Below are positions 18,802-30,984 of a stretch of DNA of 56,517 nucleotides, in pieces; positions within the stretch are counted from its first letter, which is position 1; every line of letters starts with the position of its first letter. This DNA comes from Spongospora subterranea f. sp. subterranea (lineage: Eukaryota > Endomyxa: Phytomyxea > Phytomyxea > Plasmodiophorida). Where the stretch lies: contig JAUGWO010000047.1 of NCBI GenBank assembly GCA_049724395.1, forward strand, positions 1 to 56,517, written 5' to 3'. A model generated the notes under the pieces. The model was given only the letters and a program-made list of their open reading frames with translations. It did not search any database and was not told where the DNA came from. The translations under genes were made by a program, and so were the position numbers.

Positions 18802-21310
18802 AAATCGATGACCATGGGTGAGAGGGGATGGGAAGCGGGAGTGATAGCCCCGAGGGTTTGCGGCGAAGAAGTTTCGGACGCGCACAGAAGTCCCAAGATT
18901 AAACAAAAGAGGTAAGCATTTTCGCAAGCATGGCCAGATAAAATTGCGAGCAATTAAATCGAAGGTTTTGTTAATGCCAAAATGTCCCGTCAATGGAGAT
19001 TCATGACAGGATGAAAGGATATCCAAACGCCTAGCTGCATCATCGACCAATTCAACCAAATTTTAGGGTTTTTAGGTAGCTCTTTATCGTAAAACTCATC
19101 ATTTAATTCCGCCTGCGAGAGTAAAACACCCCAGGATGTAATCAATCTGCGTGTTCTTTGGACACAATAGCACCGATTGCGTAATCGGACGCATCTGCTT
19201 CGACAATAATGTCCATGTCCGGATCAAAATGGCGAAAAATAGGCGCCGATACAAAAGCTGACTTTAAAGTCTGAAATGAAGCATCAGCACTAGCGGTCCA
19301 CTGATTGATGGCAGCTTTCTTCTTTGACGAAAAAAGTGGGTTGGTGAAGCGTGAACAATTTTGGGTAAATCCACGATAGAATTTCGTAAAACCCACAAAC
19401 GATTGAAGCCCTTTGACAAAATTCGAAATTGTTCAAGATAAATTGCTGAAATACGTTCTGGATCCATGTGTAAGCCACTAGAAGTCAAGCGGAACCCCAA
19501 AAACTCAACCTCGAAGAAATGGAATACAGATTTGCTCAGGTTGGCGAAGAGGTTGTGCTTTCGAAGAATTTGCAGAACAGTGTGAACGTGGTCAACATGT
19601 TCAACAGCGTCCGGAGGAGAAAGTAAAATTTTCGTTCAAATACACAACAACGAATCGATTAATGCAGTCTTGTAGAATGTCGTTCAAAAATCGTTGAAAA
19701 CAAGCGACTACATTGGCCAAGCCAAAAAGCAACACCACATATAAAAACAAACCGAATTTTGTCCTGAATGCGGTTCTCCGCTCACCGCCTGCCCCGATGC
19801 GAACGAGTTTGTATGCGCTTCGAAATTCGATTTTAAAAACACTCGTCCGGACATGACGCTAGACAAAATGGAACTGATAAGCGGAAGAGGGTAGCGATTC
19901 TTGATTGTGATGGAGTTTATTCGTGGATAATCAACACATTCGTGGATAATCAGCACACAGCCGGAGAGATTTGTGCTTTTGCAACAAACATGACCGGGAA
20001 ACTGCATGATGATGAAGAAGGTCGAATGAATTCCTTACGCAAATGATGATCAATGTATTCGAGAAGAGCGGTGGATTCATGACTCGACAATTGGTAGAGG
20101 GGGGCCGAAGGTGGATTGGAGCCAGGTTGGGGATCAATAGGACAGTCGTAGTTGCGATGCGGCGGTAGGCAAACGGCTTTTTGTACGTCAAAAACATCGG
20201 CGAATTGAGAATACTCCTCAGGAAGGACCTCCACGGTGGAAATCTCGGATTCAGATGAAGCCACCACAGAAAGAGCAAACTGTATTGCCTCAACGATGGG
20301 ATCGGTTCGCGTCGATAGAGAGTGCATTACGCAAAGAAGCGGAGAGTGCGGATCGCCAATCGATAACTGGGTAAGCTGAAACAACCATGAATATCCCAAC
20401 AGAGGAGAGAAAGATAAATTGTCAGCTATGAAAAGGGATGCTCTGTTTGAAAACCCATCGACCCGTAAATTCATGAGTTCCGATTTTTTTCCAAGAGTAA
20501 CTTGATGACGATTGAAACTGAATACAGTGAGCGGCGTCCTAGTTGTCTTGATAGGATATGATGCTTGGCGGCGAAGAGAGCGTCCATTAATGCACAAGCC
20601 CCACTATCCAGTAGAACAATTGAGGTGGATATGAAAGACCTTTGTGGGGAATAAACCGAACCGTTGAAAATGCATGAAGACGCTGTATCAACGTGGTTGG
20701 AATTTAGGGTTTGGTGTATTTGTCTTTTTAAAGCCAAACACTGATCGGGCGGATGTGGGTCTTTACAGATAAACATAATTTGAGCTGTCGCCGGCGCTCC
20801 TTCTCCGTATCGTGCCGCCCCAGCCAAACTCCCCACCTGACAATGTCATGGTCGAGCGTCGTCCGAAGACCTCGCGGGCCAGGGGGTGACAGCTGAAAGT
20901 GGTGGGGGCGCTCCTTTGGGCATCGAATGGGCTATTGCGTCAGCTGTGCGGAAAGCGGCCATTTTTTTTAGTGAAACGATGTGGTCGTTGTGACGAGCTG
21001 AACCAACGACGAAAACGGATTTTTCATTCCTTCAGCCAAAATAAGCATACGCTGCAAATCCAGTGTTAAGCCTTGACGAAACTAAAGCATCAACGACACT
21101 GTGTCCAATCCACGGCCTGTGCAAGCAGGCGGAATTCGTTCCAGTAGCGTCCCAGATGGTCTCCCAATATCAACCGAGGCAAGGAATCGGCCGCTTTGAT
21201 GGAACGATCCGGATAAAAAAAAGCGATGGTGAACACCGTTAGGAAAACCGGGAGATCGTGCAATGTTGAGCACGAAGAAACGCTGTCACGAATCAGTCTT
21301 ATCGATGTCA

Positions 21311-21700
21311 ACTTAACGTTGTACCATACAGTTTATTAAACTGGTGTCTTGTCTCGCCGCGGGGAGAAAAAACACCACCGTTTATTAAATATCATGCAGG
21401 TACGGTTCAATGTACGGTTCCTGATATGGATCAGCGAAAAATCGCTGATATAGAGGTCCAGGCCATGGTCTGTGCAGGTCTTTCCCATTGTCTACAGGAG
21501 TTGGTTTTGGATAAAGATCTGTCCATTGTAAACGTATAGGTCCCTGATTTTTATAAGGAGAATGGTTCTGTTTTCAGAGTCGAGTGATCGAAGCATCGAA
21601 ATCCTCTGTCATGACCCAGCAGGGATTCACCAGTGTGACCGGAAGGTAATGAGCCTGTATTGTACGTGACCATGTCCAATTTGAATAACGATTTTGATTT
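21311..21700. other. Spacer between gypsy fossil 2 and the 7TM array
   Basis: No gene is evident. GTTTATTAAA occurs near 21330 and again near 21380 on either side of a GC-rich run (CTCGCCGCGGGGAG). On the minus strand this gives TTTAATAAAC, so the region could hold terminal sequence of the gypsy element. No LTR partner was found. Confidence 0.25.
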
Positions 21701-21907
21701 GACAGAACTGGAGCTTTATAATGGGGTCAATTTCCTCCGCAACAAACGAAACGGGACCGAGAATTATCAAAAAATCTTGTGGATCGATTTTGCGTTGCGG
21801 CCAATTCCTTATGTCGATGCAGAAGATACGTGTACGCTCTTAGTCCGATCATCATCAATCTATTTTGCAACAGAACCTTTTGATCGTCGCCAGTCTACAT
21901 CTCATCA
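21701..21907 (+). promoter_or_regulatory. Leader of 7TM copy 1
   Basis: This roughly 210-bp block (from GACAGAACTGGAGCTTTA to the start codon) recurs before all four seven-transmembrane genes at 27808, 29915 and 31565. Shared words include GTACGCTCTTAGTCCG and GATCGTCGCCAGT. Frame is not conserved among the copies, so it is more likely promoter and 5-prime untranslated sequence than coding. Copy 1 alone has TTTATAATGGGG where the others have TTTAGTGTGG. Confidence 0.5.
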
Positions 21908-22759
21908 ATGGCGAGCCCGATATTGAATGAGCTAATAGCAATTGTAGTCTTCATCTGTTTCGGTTTGGCCCTCTTCATCTACGTACTTTGTCAACAGAAA
22001 AAGCTCACTCATTACTGGATTATGCTTCACGGTCTGGCGGTGATTACCAATTTGGTGGCACTTGTGTGCACGATTGCAAATATGTTCGTCCTGGGCCGTA
22101 CTGAGAGTGAATGCCTTCTTCTTCATCGAATCGGGGGCACAGCATTTGCTGCTGTTCAGGGGATGATGCGGATATACTTTTCAGGGCGAGTCACTATGCT
22201 GAACAAGATGGAGTCGAGAATCAGCCAAGGAATCGACTATTTCGTCTTGTTTCTCTCCTGCCTCACGGTGCCGGTCGGCGCCATCTACCTGAACTTAGTG
22301 ATGACCACTATTGTAATCCCCTTCATCGAGCTTTGCGTGTATCTTCCTAGCGACCAACTGCAATATTTAACAACTGTATCCCGGTTAATTATCGACATTA
22401 GCATCAACGTCCGTTTTTTCAAGTATGTTATGACCCGGCATAGCGCTGCCCCCAGCGTCAAAACCACCACTACCGCAGGTTTTCGTGACACCAAACCCAA
22501 AGCGACTTCTTCGCAGAACACTTCTGGTCACAACCGATTGATCAACATCACAATTGGATTTTTTCTAATCCAGACAATGTTCGAAGTATTTACCACATTG
22601 ATGGTGAAAGGATTGACGCCGATAACTGTCGACCGATATGTGCCTGTGTATACATATGAAATGGCTTGCAATGCTGCGTCGACCGTTTGGCCCATGATTT
22701 TGGTGCATTTCTTGAAGAAAACGTCAACGTTCAGCACTTTGCGTTCCAATCGCACGTAA
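21908..22759 (+). CDS. Seven-transmembrane protein, copy 1
   Basis: A 283-aa intronless product starting MASPIL at 21908, a start conserved in all four copies. Hydrophobic spans, in order: about 7-27 (ELIAIVVFICFGLALFIYV), 37-58 (HGLAVITNLVALVCTIAN), 70-92 (weak), 105-125 (DYFVLFLSCLTVPVGAIYL), 128-145, 150-170 and 212-235 (ITIGFFLIQTMFEVFTTL), plus a last one near 255-275 (STVWPMILVHFL). That gives seven or eight, typical of a chemoreceptor-like or other 7TM family. A hydrophilic Thr/Ser-rich loop (about 180-205) precedes span 6, as the third intracellular loop does in GPCRs. No diagnostic rhodopsin or other class motif is seen. The gene is one of a recent tandem family. Confidence 0.75.
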   Translation: MASPILNELIAIVVFICFGLALFIYVLCQQKKLTHYWIMLHGLAVITNLVALVCTIANMFVLGRTESECLLLHRIGGTAFAAVQGMMRIYFSGRVTMLNKMESRISQGIDYFVLFLSCLTVPVGAIYLNLVMTTIVIPFIELCVYLPSDQLQYLTTVSRLIIDISINVRFFKYVMTRHSAAPSVKTTTTAGFRDTKPKATSSQNTSGHNRLINITIGFFLIQTMFEVFTTLMVKGLTPITVDRYVPVYTYEMACNAASTVWPMILVHFLKKTSTFSTLRSNRT

Positions 22760-23219
22760 TGGATAAACTCAAATCGTTTCCTGCTCTGAGTTTTGTCATG
22801 AAATTGTGGGAAAATCGAAAAATTGTTGTTACAACGGAAGTTCATCAAGTTCTGAACCTGGTAGCACTATTCGGGTTCATCACGATTGTTGGTTCTTCCA
22901 CAAAACGAATGGGATGTTTGCCGATTCGGCATCAAAACGGCATTTTGTAAAGTAATAGGCAACGTCAATGACCACAGCAGTAGTATCGGACACAATATAT
23001 GTAAAGAAATATCGAGAGGGAATTGTAACCTAATACGCAACGTAAATGGCCACAGCAATACTATCGGATACTGATTACACTCTCTGAACTGACTACTCTG
23101 AGATGATCGAGACGGCATTATAACCTACCCCGCACCGTCAATGGCCACCTTATCGGATATGGAATATGTAACCAGATGATCGAGAGCCATTGTAGCCTCA
23201 TACTCATTAACACTATATT
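22760..23219. repeat. Shared 3-prime flank of 7TM copies
   Basis: After each 7TM gene lies a related flank with GGTAGCAC, GTTCGGGTTCATCACGATTG and several near-copies of CGCAACGTCAATGACCACAG (here at about 22960, 23035 and 23125). It is part of the duplicated unit and is non-coding as far as I can see. A copy of the ACTGATTACACTCTCTGA word occurs near 23070. Confidence 0.6.
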
Positions 23220-25261
23220 TGATTGCTTCTACGGTGTCAATTCATAGTTCCTGTAATGTTTACATAGTCACGTCGCATCATGAAAAGAAATCTGAATGCT
23301 GATCGCCACTGATCTTTTGATTCTTGTTTTGGAAATGATGTTCCTCCTTGTGCGATGATTCAACGCTTTTGCTGTTGCAGAGGTTTTCTTGTGCTGGTGC
23401 CTATAAAGGGTGTTGGTTTCGTAAAGAACCTCCAATAGAATTTAATAAGATTTCCATTCATAAAAAAATGGAGAAACAGTATTGGTCTGATCCGTTGCGT
23501 AGAAGTCATTGGGCAACAACCTCATAAGTTGTGATGCTGGCCGATCAGAAACAGTCAGATTTACACGACCTTTGGTTAAACTGAGATAAACTGGAGTGAT
23601 TAGGCAACCTAACATTGCTTTGGGCAAAATTGAGATACGACGATGTTTTCCCTGATAGATATAAGTGAAGTTGCATCACTGGTTTGTATACTATAGCTAA
23701 TGGACAAGAACTCATGTGTCAGCAGATCCAAGCTTCCTATCGTTGGGATCGAAGAATCGGGTCTCCAACATTCAAAGGATGTCTGCCGCGGCTTCAGTGA
23801 AGGCAGCCCACAATTTCCTCTCTATACTGTCCCGACCCGACCGGATCTGTTGATTGCAAACGGGGACGACGCAACCAGAGACCTGTGCAATGTTATGAAC
23901 CGTTTGTGCAATAGGATTGATAAAAATTGTGATATCGGACACAACCGGAGAATTCTCTCCAGACCGAAAGCGACTATCTAGAGCAGATGGCCAACAGAAG
24001 ACCTCGAGGAATTGTAGAGCTCGCTCTGGCTCTTCATCTAATCAAAAGATAACAGCAGATCCAGATTCTTGACACTGAATTTAGATGCCAGGAACAGCGT
24101 AATGGTTGGATCGCATCCCGCTATTTCAACTTGGCGCTGGGACCAGCGAAGTAGCAGATCCAATGTCAGAAGGACGCTGTTTGTAGATTAATCCACAGTG
24201 TCGGCGACGTTAAAGGAATGTCGACCTGCACGCATCGTGAAGGAATCAGATATGAGGCAAAACATCAATCGAGCACAAGGGAAAGCAAAACGCCATTGTA
24301 AAATTTTGTAAAGTTAGGTGTTGCCGTACACTGCATACATATGATTAGACATCAGAAGATCTTGAGGATCAACATGAGGACGAGGTTTATTTGAGGGCTG
24401 TTAACTTATTTGAACAAGGTGTAAGGAGCTACTGCTATTAAGGTGGAACGAACTGCAGGACCCTTTACGTGCCGTCGAGTCGTAAGCTATGTGGGGTGTT
24501 CTCCGTTCAATCAACCTCACTTCCTTTTGTTCTCCAATCTCTCACCCGATTTATCATCGTCGAAAGTTCCAATCCTTCATCAGGTTATAGACCCAGCCCG
24601 TTATGGCAGGCACCGAGGCCTTCACGCTGACTCCGTTCGTCCACTTCATCCACTCAATGCAATTATTGAAACAAGAAGTTCTATTGGGAGCCGAACGACT
24701 AGAAGCGTATGGCATTCTAATTGGTGAAGAATCGTATCCAAGGGCGAACACAGGAAGTCCAGTAGCAGAGCTGCCGTCATTACTACGGTAGCTCTCAACA
24801 AATCCTCAAATTCAACCAAGCAATCAACAAGTCACTTCTTGAACTGTCTCAAAATCTCAAAAAACGAAACCTTAGTTAAGGCAACCTTTGACTCAAGATC
24901 GCTTTTAAACTGGTTCATCTTGAACATCCAAAGACAAACGGTCACTCGCGACGAACCAGCCCACACACCAGACAGCATCAAAGACAACAACGTGAGAAGC
25001 TGGCGACTCATGAACTGCCAGGATTTTCCGGCTCCGCTTTATCTTGTTGCAACATCTGACATCTTAACTGCCGAAGCAGATCTTGAAAGACTGATCATAA
25101 CCAATCCCGACGAAATTCACGTCGTTCTGGACTCTATCCAGATGGCCAAACGCACTCGCTGCATGCGGCGCTCCTATCAGCGATCAAACACTCTGTCTTA
25201 CAGTTTGAAAAATCTACCGCCATCTAGGCAAGTCTCCGGCCGCGACTACAATTTGTTTTAG
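23220..25261 (+). mobile_element. Ty1/copia relics: 3-prime end, LTR-like piece and 5-prime coding remnant
   Basis: The stretch 23220-24180 matches the tails of copia pol found again at 32950-33330 and 38600-39690, ending in a segment read as SEVADPMSEGR, close to the ADxLTxG end of copia pol. An LTR-like part (about 24260-24520) shares GTAAGGAGCTACTGCTATTA and the TGCCGTCGAGTC word with 33560-33860. A coding remnant (24603-25261) follows with no domain I can identify beyond position. Broken, with many breaks. Confidence 0.5.
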
Positions 25262-25740
25262 ACAACCAACCGATGATTGCCCTGACATAACGAGACCGTA
25301 TCGAAAAGATCCAAGCACATCGATGTGCGCTATCACTTCGCTAAGAATAAGGTTATCGAGGGGATTATTACTCCTCAGTACTGCCGTATTTCCAATATGA
25401 TCGCGCTGACAGCGTTTGCAAGACTGCGAGGCGCGTTCATGACATCGGGAGCATTCTCCGGCTCATCGAGTCCGTTGCTTTGGACTGAGAGTGGCCAGGA
25501 ATGATTCAATACAAAGAGAAACTCGACTATTCTGTCCTTCGATCTCTTCTAACCTCTGATCTTAACCATTAATCACCGATGGCTGGTAGCTTTGATTTCA
25601 ACGATAATCCAACCCCACCTGTTTCTCAGACAGGATGTAATTCTTGAAAAGCGACATTGTTTCTGGTCAAGGCATATACCGGACTTATATGAAAAACGAT
25701 TTTCAATAAATGCACGGTAGAATTAGCGAATCCGAGGAAC
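25262..25740. other. Unassigned relic sequence
   Basis: No frame or motif is supported. It lies between a copia and a gypsy fossil and is probably degraded element sequence. Confidence 0.2.
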
Positions 25741-25749
25741 ATTTGTAAT

Positions 25750-26280
25750 TGTTAGCAGACTGAAGGGCCGGAAATTGGAAAATTGCAGCTATTCCTGTTG
25801 GGTCTATATGCAGGACATGCATGCATTATATCGATTATAAAACGTTGGAAAACAAGCACGTGCATTAGCCAGACAAATTTCATGACCAAATATTCGAACA
25901 GTTTGAATGAGTTTCGAAATGCAGTTTTCCACTCATCACCTTCTCGAAATACCAACAAGTTATGCGCGTTTCGAAGGTCGATTTAAAAAATATTCTGCCC
26001 GACATAACGCTAGTCAGAATACTGCTGATCAAAGGAAGGGGATACCGGTTCTTGTTGCTAAGGAATCGTTTCGGCGGTAATCCACACATACACTTAAAGA
26101 TAGTCGAGCTGCAAGACGATACAGATGGGCGAATAAATTCGCGGAGAGCGGCGCTTTCTGGCAGGGAATTTGATAAATGGGCCCAATACGAGGTCTCGAC
26201 TCAAGTTGAAATGCCCGGACCAACAGGGTTTGAGAGAGCAGGGTTCTAGGCTGTAGTTGGGTTCTACAGGGTTTTAACAT
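25750..26280 (-). mobile_element. Ty3/gypsy reverse transcriptase fragment
   Basis: Minus-strand readings match the equivalent part of gypsy fossils 1 and 2, including GIPFL near 26035 (cf. KNRYPLPLISSIL) and an IGPIYQ-type stretch at the start. It covers only the beginning of the reverse transcriptase. Broken fragment, diverged from the other copies. Confidence 0.55.
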
Positions 26281-27807
26281 CGGGGTTTCGTAGTATGAAA
26301 GGTGGATTCAGGAAAGGGGCAAGTCAAACTGCTGATCGTCCTTGACTACCCGAGTTATGGTTCATGCAGAGGCGGAGACGTTGTGTCCAAGCTGCACAAA
26401 TCTCGCCATGTGCCTGCACGTCGACCGATGCGAGATTCGCCGTAAAGGCATGATAAGATTCGCGATTTTCTCATCAAGGCGTGCTGCACCAAGGCCTCTA
26501 CCGTTAAAGCTGAAGCTCATGCAGACCGCGACCGCTATTAAACGAACCCAGAACTCCTCGCCGATCTTCGTGATCGCGGACCCGCAGCTCCGAATGGCAA
26601 CATCCACCTGACTTATATTGAGACCATGACCGTCCATATTCAAGCGCTACTGTCTCGTGCTCGCCCAGTGCCCTATGCAAAGCCGACTTCGGTCACCAAG
26701 GCCGCGATTCGCGCCTGCTTGACGCCAGGGAAATTGCGAAAAACAGGAAATACGCGCAAGCTTTTTTGGCCTCGTTCACACTTGTAGTCTTTACTACAGG
26801 AGGGATTCCACTTTCTTCAGTCGAAGCGGTGGCTGAAGCGTCTTGACGTAGTAGGCGCTCTCTCGAACAACGTCTTCTAGATTTGAGCCTCTTACTCTTT
26901 GACACAGTAAACTCAATAAACAATTGAATACGTCCAGATGTGGGTTTTGTTGTGACTAGAATGCCCTCAAAGGTTGCTGATGCATAACTGATAGAACATA
27001 GACTAATCAGTTCGAGTTAAAGCTGGAATCTCGATTCGAATGCATGCTTGTCTTTTTGTAATGAGGGCTCCTGTTCCTTGAAGCCAAAGGCGTTGAACAA
27101 CCGAGAGAGTATAAGCACCAGGAGGTCAAATGATGGTTGAATTAACTTGAAGATCATACCGTCTGGTCATGTACAAACGATATTTCCCAGACTATGGCAA
27201 ATGTTTGGTCATATGAGTAAGGAAAGAGGGTTTCAATCGAGTCCAAGCCAGTATGGTTAATGTTATTAAACGTGACAACAGTCAAGATCAATGGGATACC
27301 AAGCCGTTGGTGGAGTCTTTGGTGTAAAATCCATTTCTACATAAAGTAATCGCTGATGATAAAGGTCCGCGATTGGTTCCGATTGACGACGAAATGAGAA
27401 GTGACAAAAGACACGATTGCGATTAAATTTTGCGATAGCTTGAATTGTTTCAATCTAATCCATTACGACCAGAACACACCAAAGGGTAGCGGATGGATGG
27501 CTGATGACGATACTGTACAAGCGTCATTGATTTTCTATCGGAGCGCAACGGTGTGTAATCATCCAATACATGGATTCGCTGTTTCTGGCACAATCAATGA
27601 TCGCCTTATCCTGTCGGCAAGCCCCGAATCAGCCAGAGAGCCCCTTCTTGTCTGTATGTACCAGCAAATCCGCATTGGTTGAATTGTTTGAATCTTGACT
27701 GACCAACAGCGATTGAGGTCTCCGCGCGAACTGCACACAGCGTGAAGAAAAGAAAAACATGAAACCGATTGAAGTCAAAATAACAATGATCAACCCAGCA
27801 TGTGAGG
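26281..27807. other. Relic and spacer with a short GC-richer coding-like stretch
   Basis: 26350-26760 is richer in G+C than its surroundings and is open in pieces on the plus strand (for example NGNIHLTYIETMTVHIQAL near 26600, then ARPVPYAKPTSVTKAAI), which looks like an old coding fragment of unknown family. 26930-27580 is AT-rich with nothing I can assign. From about 27580 the duplicated 7TM unit begins, with a match to 29710-29880 (words TCGGCAAGCCCCGA and CTTCTTGTCTGTAT). Confidence 0.3.
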
Positions 27808-28024
27808 ACAGAACTGGAGCTTTAGTGTGGAGAACAACGATGTTCTTCGCAACAAACAAAATGGGGACCCAGAATCTTGAAAAAACCAAGTGGATCGATA
27901 TATATTACGTTGCGATCAATTCCATTATGTCGTTGCAGAAGATACGCGTACGCTCTTAGTCCGATCATCATCAATCTATTTTAGAACAGAACCTTTTGAT
28001 CGTCGCCAGTCCATATATCAATCA
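27808..28024 (+). promoter_or_regulatory. Leader of 7TM copy 2
   Basis: Copy of the leader described at 21701, from GGACAGAACTGGAGC to the start codon at 28025. It keeps the GTACGCTCTTAGTCCG and CGTCGCCAGTC words. Confidence 0.5.
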
Positions 28025-28884
28025 ATGGCAAGCCCGATATTGAATGAGCTAATAGCACTTGTAGTTGCCATCTGTTTCGGTTTGGCCCTTTTTATCTACG
28101 TACTTTTTCAGCAGAAAAAACTAACTCGTCATTGGATTATGCTTCACGGTCTGGCGGTGATTACCAATTTGGTGGCAATTCTGTCCACGATTGCAAATAT
28201 GTTCGTCCTGGGCCGTACTGAGAGTGAATGCCTTCTTCTTCATCGAATCGGGGGCACAGCGTTTTCTGCTGTTCAGGGAATGATGCGGATATACTTTTCA
28301 GGGCGAGTCACAATGCTGAATAAGATGGAGTCGAAAATCAGCCAAGGAATCGATAATTTCTTCTTGTTTCTCTCCTGCCTCCTAGTGCCGTTCGGCGCTA
28401 TCTACATGAACATAATGATGACCACTATGGTAATCCCCTTCATCGAGCTTTGTGTTTATATTCCTACGATATTCTGCAATATTTAACAACTGTATCCCGG
28501 TTAATTATCGACATTAGCATCAACGTCCGTTTCTTCAAGTATGTTATGACCAGACATCGCAATACCGACACCGCCAAAACCACCACTTCCCCAGGTTTTC
28601 GTGACACAAAACCCAAAACAACTGCTTCACAGAACACTTCTGGTCACAACCGATTGATGAACATCACAATTGCATTTTTCCTAATTCAGACAATATTCGA
28701 AATATTCACCACCTTGATGGTGAAAGGGTTGACTCCGATAACTGTCGACCAATATGTGCCTGTGTATGCATATGAAATGGCTTGCAATGCGGCATCGACC
28801 GTTTGGCCCTTGATTTTGGTGCATTTTTTGAAGAAAAGGACAACGCTCAGCTCTCTGCGCGTTCTAATCGCACGTAAAAGATAA
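28025..28884 (+). pseudogene. Seven-transmembrane protein copy 2, one-base deletion
   Basis: It starts MASPILNELIALVVAICF at 28025 and follows copy 1 to about residue 150. There, TATTCCTACGATATTC lacks one base compared with TATTCCTAACGACATTC in copy 4, so the frame ends soon after at 28486. The downstream part is still open in the shifted frame (28450-28884) and keeps the family sequence to the end. The rest shows no other damage, so the loss is recent or is an assembly error. Function as for copy 1. Confidence 0.8.
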
Positions 28885-29914
28885 ACTCAAATCGGTTTCT
28901 ACTCCATATTTTGTCATGAAAATGTGGGGCAATCGAAAAATTGTTGAAACGGAAGTTTACCAAGTTCGAACCTGGTAGCACAGCAATTGTTCGGTTCATC
29001 ATATTTGTTGGTTCTCCACAAAACCAATGAAATTTTTGCTGAGTCGGCATTGAGACGGCGTTGTAAAGTAATAGGGTTGACCACAGCAACAATATCGAAT
29101 AGTGTAATTTATATGTAAAGAGATGATCGACACGGAATTGTGCCCACATACGCAACGTCAATGACCACAGCAAAACTATCGGATACTGATTACACTCTCT
29201 GAACTGATTACACTTTCTGAACTGATCTGATTACTCTCTGAACTGATTACTCTCTCTGAACTGATGACACTCCCTGAACTAATTATTCTGAGATGATCGA
29301 GCCGGCATTATAACCAACCCCGCACCGTCAATGGCCACCTTATCGGATACGAAAATGATCGAGAGCCATTGTAGCCTCATACTCATTAACACTATATTTG
29401 ATTGCTTCTGCGGTCTCAAATAATAGTTCCTGCAGTTGTTTACATGGTCACCTCGCATCATGATCGACACTGTCTCATTTTTTATTGTTCTTGTTTTGGA
29501 ATGTTGTTTTTCGTGGTGCGATGTTTCACCGCTTGTGCTATCGCTTCTGCTGGTGTCAATAACCGATCTTGGTTTCGTAAAGTCCCTTGAAATAGAATTT
29601 AGTAAGTTTTCGATTCATCAAAAAGGGGAGAAACAGTATTGGTCTGATCCATTGCGTAGTCATTGGGCAACAACCTCACTACAACAATATCAAAATCAAT
29701 ATCTTTTTCTGGCACAATCAACCATCGCCTTATCTTGTCGGCAAGCCCCGATTCAGCCTGAGAGTCCCTTCTTGTCTGTATATAACTGCAATTCCACATT
29801 GGTTGATTGATTGAATTGTGGATGACCAACTGCCACGAACTGCAAACAGCGTGTGAAGAGAAGAACATGAAACCGATTGTAAGTCAAAGAACACATGATC
29901 AACCAACACGTCAA
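28885..29914. repeat. Shared flank with 18-bp tandem words and copia-tail scrap
   Basis: 28885-29180 repeats the 7TM 3-prime flank. At 29185-29285 there are about five imperfect copies of an 18-bp word, GAACTGATTACACTCTCT. 29370-29680 matches the start of the copia-tail segment (compare 23240-23520), so a copia piece lies between copies 2 and 3. 29710-29914 matches the region upstream of copy 2 at 27590-27807. Confidence 0.6.
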
Positions 29915-30126
29915 GACAGAACTGGAGCTTTAGTGTGGGGAACAACAATGTTCTCCGCAACAAACAAAATGGGGACCCAGATTCATCAAAAAATCAAGTG
30001 GATCGATATTATGTTGCGACCACTGTATCATGTCGATACAGAAGATTCGCGTACGCTCTTAGTCCGTCAATAATCAATCTATTTTACAACAGAATCTTTT
30101 GACCGTCGCCACTCTATATCTCATCA
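29915..30126 (+). promoter_or_regulatory. Leader of 7TM copy 3
   Basis: Copy of the shared leader, from AGACAGAACTGGAGCTTTAG to the start codon. Same words as in the other copies. Confidence 0.5.
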
Positions 30127-30984
30127 ATGGCAAGCCCGATATTGAATGTGCTAATAGCACTTGTAGTCGCCATCTGTTTCGGTTTGGTCCTTTTTATCTA
30201 CGTACTTTTTCAGCAGAAAAAACTAACTCGTCACTGGATTATGCTTCACGGTCTGGCGGTGATTACCAATTTGGTGGCAATTCTGTCCACGATTGCAAAT
30301 ATGTTCGTCCTGGGCCGAACTGAGAGTGAATGCGATATTCTTCATCGAATCGGTGGCACAGCGTTTTTTGCTGTTCAGGGAATGATGCGGATATACTTTT
30401 CAGGACGAGTCACGATGCTGAATCAGATGGAGTCGAAATGCAGCCAAGGAATCGACTATTTCGTCTTGTTTCTCTCCTGCCTCCTGGTGCCGCTCGGCGC
30501 TATCTACATGAACATAGTGATGGCCACTATGGTAATCCCCTTCATCGAGCTTTGTGTTTATATTCCTGACCACATTCTGCAATATGTATCAACTGTATGC
30601 CGGTTAATTATCGACATTAGCATCAACTTCCGTTTCTTCAAGTATGTTATGACCAGACATCGCAATACCGACACCGTCCAAACCACCACTTCCCCAGGTC
30701 GTGACACAAAACCCAAAACAACTGCTTCACAGAACACTTCTGGTCATAACCGATTGATGAACATCACAATTGCATTTTTCCTAATCCAGACAATATTCGA
30801 AATATTCACCACCTTGATGGTGAAAGAAATGACGCCGATAACTGTCGACCATTATGTGGTTGTGTATGCATATGAAATGGCTTGCAATGCGGCATCGACC
30901 ATTTGGCCCATGATTTTGGTGCATTTTTTGAAGAAAACGACAACGCTCAGCTCTCTGCGCGTTCCAATCGTACGTAATATATAA
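30127..30984 (+). CDS. Seven-transmembrane protein, copy 3
   Basis: A 285-aa intact frame, starting MASPILNVLIALVVAICF. It shares the span pattern of copy 1 and is especially close to copies 2 and 4. Differences cluster in the extracellular or loop parts (for example YIPDHILQYVSTVCRL versus YLPSDQLQYLTTVSRL) and in the Thr-rich loop, while spans are nearly the same. One codon is missing in the loop (SPGRDTKP versus SPGFRDTKP). The intact frame alongside a damaged neighbour suggests selection still acts. It likely sits in the plasma or an internal membrane. Confidence 0.75.
   Translation: MASPILNVLIALVVAICFGLVLFIYVLFQQKKLTRHWIMLHGLAVITNLVAILSTIANMFVLGRTESECDILHRIGGTAFFAVQGMMRIYFSGRVTMLNQMESKCSQGIDYFVLFLSCLLVPLGAIYMNIVMATMVIPFIELCVYIPDHILQYVSTVCRLIIDISINFRFFKYVMTRHRNTDTVQTTTSPGRDTKPKTTASQNTSGHNRLMNITIAFFLIQTIFEIFTTLMVKEMTPITVDHYVVVYAYEMACNAASTIWPMILVHFLKKTTTLSSLRVPIVRNI

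Larger units (their letters stand above)
14560..21310 (-). mobile_element. Ty3/gypsy LTR retrotransposon fossil 2, split by a DNA transposon
   Basis: Parts on the minus strand: gag remnant (about 21310-20840), protease (about 20600-20290), reverse transcriptase (20290-19700), RNase H (19500-19140), integrase zinc-binding region (19059-18802), then, beyond the nested DNA transposon 15116-18797, the rest of integrase (15115-14560, with LPMAEFAYK and YVPSPGVFPNPAMVDM). It belongs to the same family as fossil 1. It is broken, with numerous breaks. No LTR pair was identified. Its insertion must predate the DNA transposon inside it. Confidence 0.8.

Noticed and set aside
28450-28884. Separate gene for the second half of 7TM copy 2
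   Set aside because: It is the rest of the same gene in a shifted frame after a one-base deletion.
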